Assembly: GCF_003955715.1 (NCBI RefSeq)
Contig: NZ_CP034463.1
Location: 5,642,001 to 5,706,000, forward strand
DNA length: 64,000 nucleotides
Direction of reading: 5' to 3'
DNA from: Streptomyces aquilus
GTDB taxonomy: Bacteria; Actinomycetota; Actinomycetes; Streptomycetales; Streptomycetaceae
Part shown: positions 60,020 to 64,000 of the stretch, one piece after another
How positions within the stretch are numbered: the stretch's first letter is position 1
How the letters are laid out: each line of letters opens with the position of its first letter
Notes under the pieces: model-generated
What the model was told of the DNA's origin: nothing
Database searches by the model: none
Seen by the model: only the letters and a program-made list of their open reading frames with translations
Translations under genes and position numbers: made by a program

Positions 60020-63000
60020 ATGGCGGAGTACGGGGAGTCGTCCAGCACCGGTGTGTGGCTCAGGCAGGGGCTGGGACACCCGTCGGCTGTGGGGTGCGGG
60101 CGGTATGTGGCCTGGTCGCCGGACGGGCGGCTGATCGCCGTCCCGAGCGGCACGGGCCGGGTCAGCATCCGGGACGTGGAGGGTGACGTCGAGATCGCTG
60201 AGCTGTGGGCGACCGGCGACAGGAGCTTTGTCAACCGGGTCTCCTGGTCGCCGGACGGTCTGCGGCTGGCGGGGGCCTGCGGGCACGACGGTGTGCGGAT
60301 ATGGGATCTGGACAAGCCCCGGCACTCCGTGCACCTGACGGAGCACACCGGCTGGGTCGGCCAGGTCGCCTGGGCACACGCCGGCCACCGGCTCGCGTCG
60401 GGTGCCCAGGACCATACGGCCAGGATCTGGGACGCCCGTACGGGACTGTTGCTGCGGACCATCCAGGCGCACCGCGACTACGTGAACTGTCTCGCCTGGT
60501 CGCCGGACGACCGCACGCTGGCCACCGGCTCGGCCGATCAACGCGTCCGGGCCTGGAACGCGGACACTGGCGCCGGGCCGGAATTCCAGTGGACCCACGA
60601 CGACATCGTGAACTGTCTCGCCTGGTCAGCCGACGGCGATGTGCTCGTGGCCGGTACCACCGGCGGAAGCCTCCGGGGTGTGGTCCGCCCCGACTCCGGA
60701 GCAGAACCCGCCCTGGTCATCGAGGGCCACACCGACAGCATCTGGGACACGGGGGTCTCAGCGGACGGGAGACTCGTGGCGACGGTCTCGGCCGACGGCA
60801 CGATCCGGTTGTGGCACGCGGACCGCTGGACCAGCGTCGCTACGCTGCGGCTCCCTGACGACGATGCCGATGACGTCGTCCAGCGCGGCGTCGACCTCGA
60901 CGGAGCCGAAGCGGCCTACATCGCCTGGGGTGCCGCCCTCGCCTTCCACCCCACCCTCCCCCGCCTCGCCGTATGGACCGCCCACTCAGGCCTCTCCATC
61001 TGGGAATACGACCTCGATCAGCTCCTCGGCCAGCCGGCCCCCGTCGAGTCCGTCCGCTACATGACCGCCAAGGTCGTCCTCGTCGGCGACTCGGGAGTCG
61101 GCAAGACCGGGCTCGGATGGCGGCTGGCGCACGACGAGTTCCGGGAGCACGCGTCGACGCACGGGCAGCAGTTCTGGGTCGTCGACGACGTACGGACACA
61201 GCGCGCGGACGGCACCGACTGCGAGGCCGTGCTGTGGGACCTCGCGGGGCAGCACGTGTACCGGCCCGTGCACGCGATCTTCCTCGACAACGTCGACCTC
61301 GCGCTCGTGCTCTTCGACCCGACCAACCGTCAGGAACCGTTGAAGGGCGTCGAGTTCTGGCTCCAGCAGCTGTCCGGCGGAGGCAGTCTCCCGCCGACCG
61401 TCCTGGTCGGCGCGCGCGACGACCGGGGCACCTCGGCCCTGCCGTCGTCGGACCTTCAGCAGTTCTGCCAGAGCCGGGGGATCAGCGGCGGATACGTCAG
61501 CACCAGCGCCGCGACCGGCGCCGGGGTCGGCGAGCTGATGGAGCTGTTACGCGGTCAGATCCAGTGGGAGCGGATGACGACCACGGTCACCACCGTCACC
61601 TTCAAGCGCATCAAGGAGTACGTCCTGGCGCTGAAGGAACGGCCCGACCGCAGCGAGGTCCTGGTCCGGCCGCCGGAGCTGAGGGAGCAGCTCCAGGCCA
61701 CGGACGCCGGCTGGCGGTTCACCGACGACGAGATGATGACCGCCGTCGGACACCTGGAGAACCACGGCTATGTGTCGGTGCTGCGCACCTCGGCCGGCGC
61801 GGAGGCGATCCTGCTGGCCCCCGAGCTGCTGGTCGACCTGGCCTCCTCGATCTTCCTCCAGGCCGACAAGCACCCGCAGGAACTCGGTGCGATGAGCGAG
61901 GCCTCCCTGCTGGCCGGTGAGTACCGCTTCCCGGAGCTGGAGACGCTGGCACCCGACGAGAAACAGGTCCTCGTCGACGCCGCGGTGGCGCGGTTCCTGG
62001 AGCACAACCTCTGCTTCCGGGAGACCCTCGGCGCGGAGACCCTGCTGATCTTCCCCGGTCTCATCAAGCAGAAGAGGCCCCTGTACGACGCCGTCGAGAC
62101 CGTGGACGACATGACCTACGTCGTCCGCGGCCGGGTGGAGAACGTCTATGCGGCGCTCGTGGTGCTGCTCGGCCACACCCGCCGGTTCACCCGCGTCAAC
62201 TACTGGCAGAACCAGGCGCAGTTCGAGATGGGCAGCGGTGAGATCTGCGGTCTGCGCCTCCTCCAGGAGCGGGAGGGCGAGATCGAGCTCGTGCTCCACT
62301 ACAGCGACGCGGTGCCGCCGTACGGCCGGAACGCCTTCCAGGGGCTCCTCGAAGGCTTCCTCTACGAGCGCCGCGACGTCACCGTGACCCCCTTCCCGCC
62401 GGTGGCCTGTGGGAACGGCCACCGGCAGGACCGTACGGTGGTGATCGGCGCCCTGCGGGACGGGCTGCGGACGATGTTCTGCTCCCGGTGCGGGGAGCGC
62501 GTCGCGCTGCCGGATCTCGACGGGCCGGTGGCGCTGGGCGAGGAGGACAGGCGGCTCGTCGGGACGGACCGGGCGGCGGCGCGGCTGCGCGGCGCGTACG
62601 AGACCCGCCTGGTACGGGTGAAGAGCTTCCGCGCCGACCGTGCCGTGCCCCGGTGCTACGTCAGCCATCTGCCCGAGGACGCGGAGTGGGCCGCTCAACT
62701 CGCCCGCGATCTGCGTGATGCCGGGGTGCTGGTCGTCGAGGAGGCGGGCGACGTCCAGGAGGACGACTTCGTGCTGGCGGTCGTGACACGTGCGTACGCA
62801 CGGGCGTTCGCGCGGCTCGGTGCCGACGCCGCGCTGATCCGGGCGCGGCGTCGGACGCGCCCGGGCCGGTCGCCGCGTGTCGCCCCGCTGTTGCGCACCG
62901 GTGCCGCCGAGGGGAGCCTTCCCGACGAGTTGCGTGGCCTGGTGCCCGGCGAGTTCCAGGACGACGTCTGGTACGACAGGTATGTCGTCGCGCTGTTCGA

Positions 63001-63685
63001 CCTGGTACTGACGTTGTACGCCATCCCCTTCGACCATCCGGCGTTCGGAGGGCTGCGGGCGGACATGCAGCTGGAGGCGCTGAGATCCCGGGTCGCGGTA
63101 CTTCAGTCCCCGTCGCGGGAGCAGCCCGCGGACGTCTATCTGTCGTACTCCTGGAGCGAGGAGAGCGACGCCCTCGCCGACGAACTGGACGCCGCCTTCC
63201 AGGAGCGCGGCCTCGTCATGGTGCGCGACCGGCGGGACGCCGGGTACAAGGCGTCCATCGGGCGGTTCATGGAGCGCATCGGTCAGGGCAAGTGCGTGAT
63301 CCTCGTGATCAGTGACGCCTACCTCAAGTCGCAGAGCTGTCTGTTCGAGCTGTTGCAGGTCGCCAGGCACGGGGACTTCCGGGAGCGGGTGTTCCCGGTG
63401 GTGCTCCCCGACGCGCGGATCCACCGGCCGCAGGACCGGGTCGCGTACGTGCGCTACTGGGAGGAGCAGATCGCCGAGCTGGACGAGGCGCTCAAGTCCG
63501 TGTCGGCGGCCAACCTCCAGGGGTTCCGGGAGGACATGGACCTCTACACGGAGATCCGCGCCCAGCTCCCGGGGCTGGCCGACATCCTGCGTGACATGAA
63601 CGCCCTGACCGTGGACCTGCACCGCGACGCGGCCTTCTCGGAGGTCCACGCCGCGGTGATGAGCCGTATCAACCTGCGGTGGTGA
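60020..63685 (+). CDS. WD40 - Roc GTPase - COR-like - zinc ribbon - TIR-like - TIR protein
   Basis: 1,221 residues from ATG 60020 (a GTG 12 bases upstream is in frame). WD40 blades ~1-335 (YVNCLAWSPDDRTLATGSAD, SIWDTGVSADGRLVATVSAD). Ras/Roc GTPase ~345-510: P-loop GDSGVGKT at 356-363, switch II DLAGQHVYRPVHAIF, weak G4 (ARDD), STSAATG. COR-like wHTH region ~515-780 (ELREQLQATDAGWRFTDDEM). Zinc-ribbon C797-x3-H801 and C821-x2-C824. TIR-like ~878-1010 (CYVSHLPEDAEWAAQLARDL). TIR ~1037-1221 (DVYLSYSWSEESDALADELD; catalytic-type E1110 in SQSCLFELL). This looks like an intracellular sensor whose GTPase switch releases an NAD-cleaving or signalling TIR. Confidence 0.88.
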   Translation: MAEYGESSSTGVWLRQGLGHPSAVGCGRYVAWSPDGRLIAVPSGTGRVSIRDVEGDVEIAELWATGDRSFVNRVSWSPDGLRLAGACGHDGVRIWDLDKPRHSVHLTEHTGWVGQVAWAHAGHRLASGAQDHTARIWDARTGLLLRTIQAHRDYVNCLAWSPDDRTLATGSADQRVRAWNADTGAGPEFQWTHDDIVNCLAWSADGDVLVAGTTGGSLRGVVRPDSGAEPALVIEGHTDSIWDTGVSADGRLVATVSADGTIRLWHADRWTSVATLRLPDDDADDVVQRGVDLDGAEAAYIAWGAALAFHPTLPRLAVWTAHSGLSIWEYDLDQLLGQPAPVESVRYMTAKVVLVGDSGVGKTGLGWRLAHDEFREHASTHGQQFWVVDDVRTQRADGTDCEAVLWDLAGQHVYRPVHAIFLDNVDLALVLFDPTNRQEPLKGVEFWLQQLSGGGSLPPTVLVGARDDRGTSALPSSDLQQFCQSRGISGGYVSTSAATGAGVGELMELLRGQIQWERMTTTVTTVTFKRIKEYVLALKERPDRSEVLVRPPELREQLQATDAGWRFTDDEMMTAVGHLENHGYVSVLRTSAGAEAILLAPELLVDLASSIFLQADKHPQELGAMSEASLLAGEYRFPELETLAPDEKQVLVDAAVARFLEHNLCFRETLGAETLLIFPGLIKQKRPLYDAVETVDDMTYVVRGRVENVYAALVVLLGHTRRFTRVNYWQNQAQFEMGSGEICGLRLLQEREGEIELVLHYSDAVPPYGRNAFQGLLEGFLYERRDVTVTPFPPVACGNGHRQDRTVVIGALRDGLRTMFCSRCGERVALPDLDGPVALGEEDRRLVGTDRAAARLRGAYETRLVRVKSFRADRAVPRCYVSHLPEDAEWAAQLARDLRDAGVLVVEEAGDVQEDDFVLAVVTRAYARAFARLGADAALIRARRRTRPGRSPRVAPLLRTGAAEGSLPDELRGLVPGEFQDDVWYDRYVVALFDLVLTLYAIPFDHPAFGGLRADMQLEALRSRVAVLQSPSREQPADVYLSYSWSEESDALADELDAAFQERGLVMVRDRRDAGYKASIGRFMERIGQGKCVILVISDAYLKSQSCLFELLQVARHGDFRERVFPVVLPDARIHRPQDRVAYVRYWEEQIAELDEALKSVSAANLQGFREDMDLYTEIRAQLPGLADILRDMNALTVDLHRDAAFSEVHAAVMSRINLRW

Positions 63686-63698
63686 GCCGTGGCAACCT

Positions 63699-64000
63699 CT
63701 AGAACGTCCCCAGCTTCACGATCGACAGCAGCGCGATCAGCTGGATCGCCGACGCGCCCAGCGCCTTCGGCCACGGCAGGTCGTGGGACCTGGAGACCAT
63801 CAGGGTCAGGAGGGCGCCCGCGGCCACCCAGGTCGCCCAGCCGAGGGCCTGGACGAAGGTCGCGTCGCCGCCGAAGAACATGGCGAAGACCAGACGGGGT
63901 GCGTCGGTCAGGGACATGATCAGCATGGAGAGGCCGACCGTGGGCTGCCAGGCGCCGTCGCCGCCGAGCTGGCGGGCCAGGGTGTGGGTGACCACGCCGA
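63699..64000 (-). CDS. YIP1-like membrane protein (5' end outside window)
   Basis: The reverse frame is open from the window edge to a stop at 63699, at least 100 residues. HTLARQLGGDGAWQPTVGLS, MLIMSLTDAPRLVFAMFFGG, ALGWATWVAAGALLTLMVSR and ALGASAIQLIALLSIVKLG give three hydrophobic helices, in the pattern of YIP1-family integral membrane proteins. It is convergent with the WD40-Roc-TIR gene, so no operon link. Confidence 0.6.
   Translation of the reverse strand, partial: GVVTHTLARQLGGDGAWQPTVGLSMLIMSLTDAPRLVFAMFFGGDATFVQALGWATWVAAGALLTLMVSRSHDLPWPKALGASAIQLIALLSIVKLGTF

Noticed and set aside
61547..63649. 700-residue reverse frame opposite the WD40-Roc-TIR gene
   Set aside because: Low-complexity antisense translation without domains.

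Overview
The window is very GC-rich, with GTG/TTG starts, GGAGG-type ribosome binding sites and gene families typical of the genus (tandem ECF sigma factors, GAF-ANTAR regulators, SpoIIE-type phosphatases, CBM13-tagged secreted hydrolases, an actinomycete integrative element). It is a chromosomal segment of a Streptomyces or a very close relative.

Layout. (1) 1-2.4 kb: the start of a SigK-like ECF sigma factor and a SigE-family ECF sigma factor coupled to a membrane-anchored protein. (2) 2.4-7 kb and 28.5-37.8 kb: two blocks of secreted polysaccharide- and glycan-active enzymes: GH10-CBM13-GH62 xylanase/arabinofuranosidase, a CBM13 hydrolase, a CE1-like esterase, a GH2 enzyme, a GH74 xyloglucanase and a PNGase A-like amidase. 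(3) 7-14 kb: two near-identical cold-shock units (csp gene, leader, terminator and conserved downstream sequence), one followed by a DEAD-box RNA helicase and the other by a small SCO5918-like protein. (4) 14-28.4 kb: a signalling block with seven DUF5994 paralogues, an RsbW-type ATPase, a PAS-GAF-PP2C phosphatase, two GAF-ANTAR proteins, a CheB/CheR-PAS pair and STAS proteins. Seven promoters in blocks 3-4 share a structured leader that I do not recognise: a long-range stem, an inner hairpin and a pre-RBS hairpin, with compensatory base changes.

(5) 38.2-57.3 kb: a 19-kb AICE-type integrative and conjugative element in a tRNA-Gly(CCC) gene, bounded by a 46-bp direct repeat. Its right half is the pSAM2-like backbone: Nudix protein, GntR/KorSA-like repressor with repeated ACGAGT-type operators, SCO3933-like protein, FtsK-like Tra, Spd proteins, RepSA-like initiator (apparently starting at ATC), Xis and Int. 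Its left half is lower-GC cargo: a membrane-VOC fusion, an IS5-like insertion sequence, and a four-gene operon in which HsdM and HsdS of a type I restriction-modification system are followed not by HsdR but by a PtuA-like AAA ATPase and a PtuB-like HNH nuclease. A 166-nt four-stem hairpin follows the operon.

(6) 57.4-64 kb: core genes (dcd, a phosphoribosyltransferase), a secreted protein, and a 1,221-residue WD40-Roc-COR-like-zinc ribbon-TIR-TIR protein that looks like a single-chain immune receptor. The window ends inside a YIP1-like membrane protein gene.

The three most interesting items are the HsdMS-PtuAB-like operon, the WD40-Roc-TIR protein, and the covarying leader RNA in the DUF5994 cluster.
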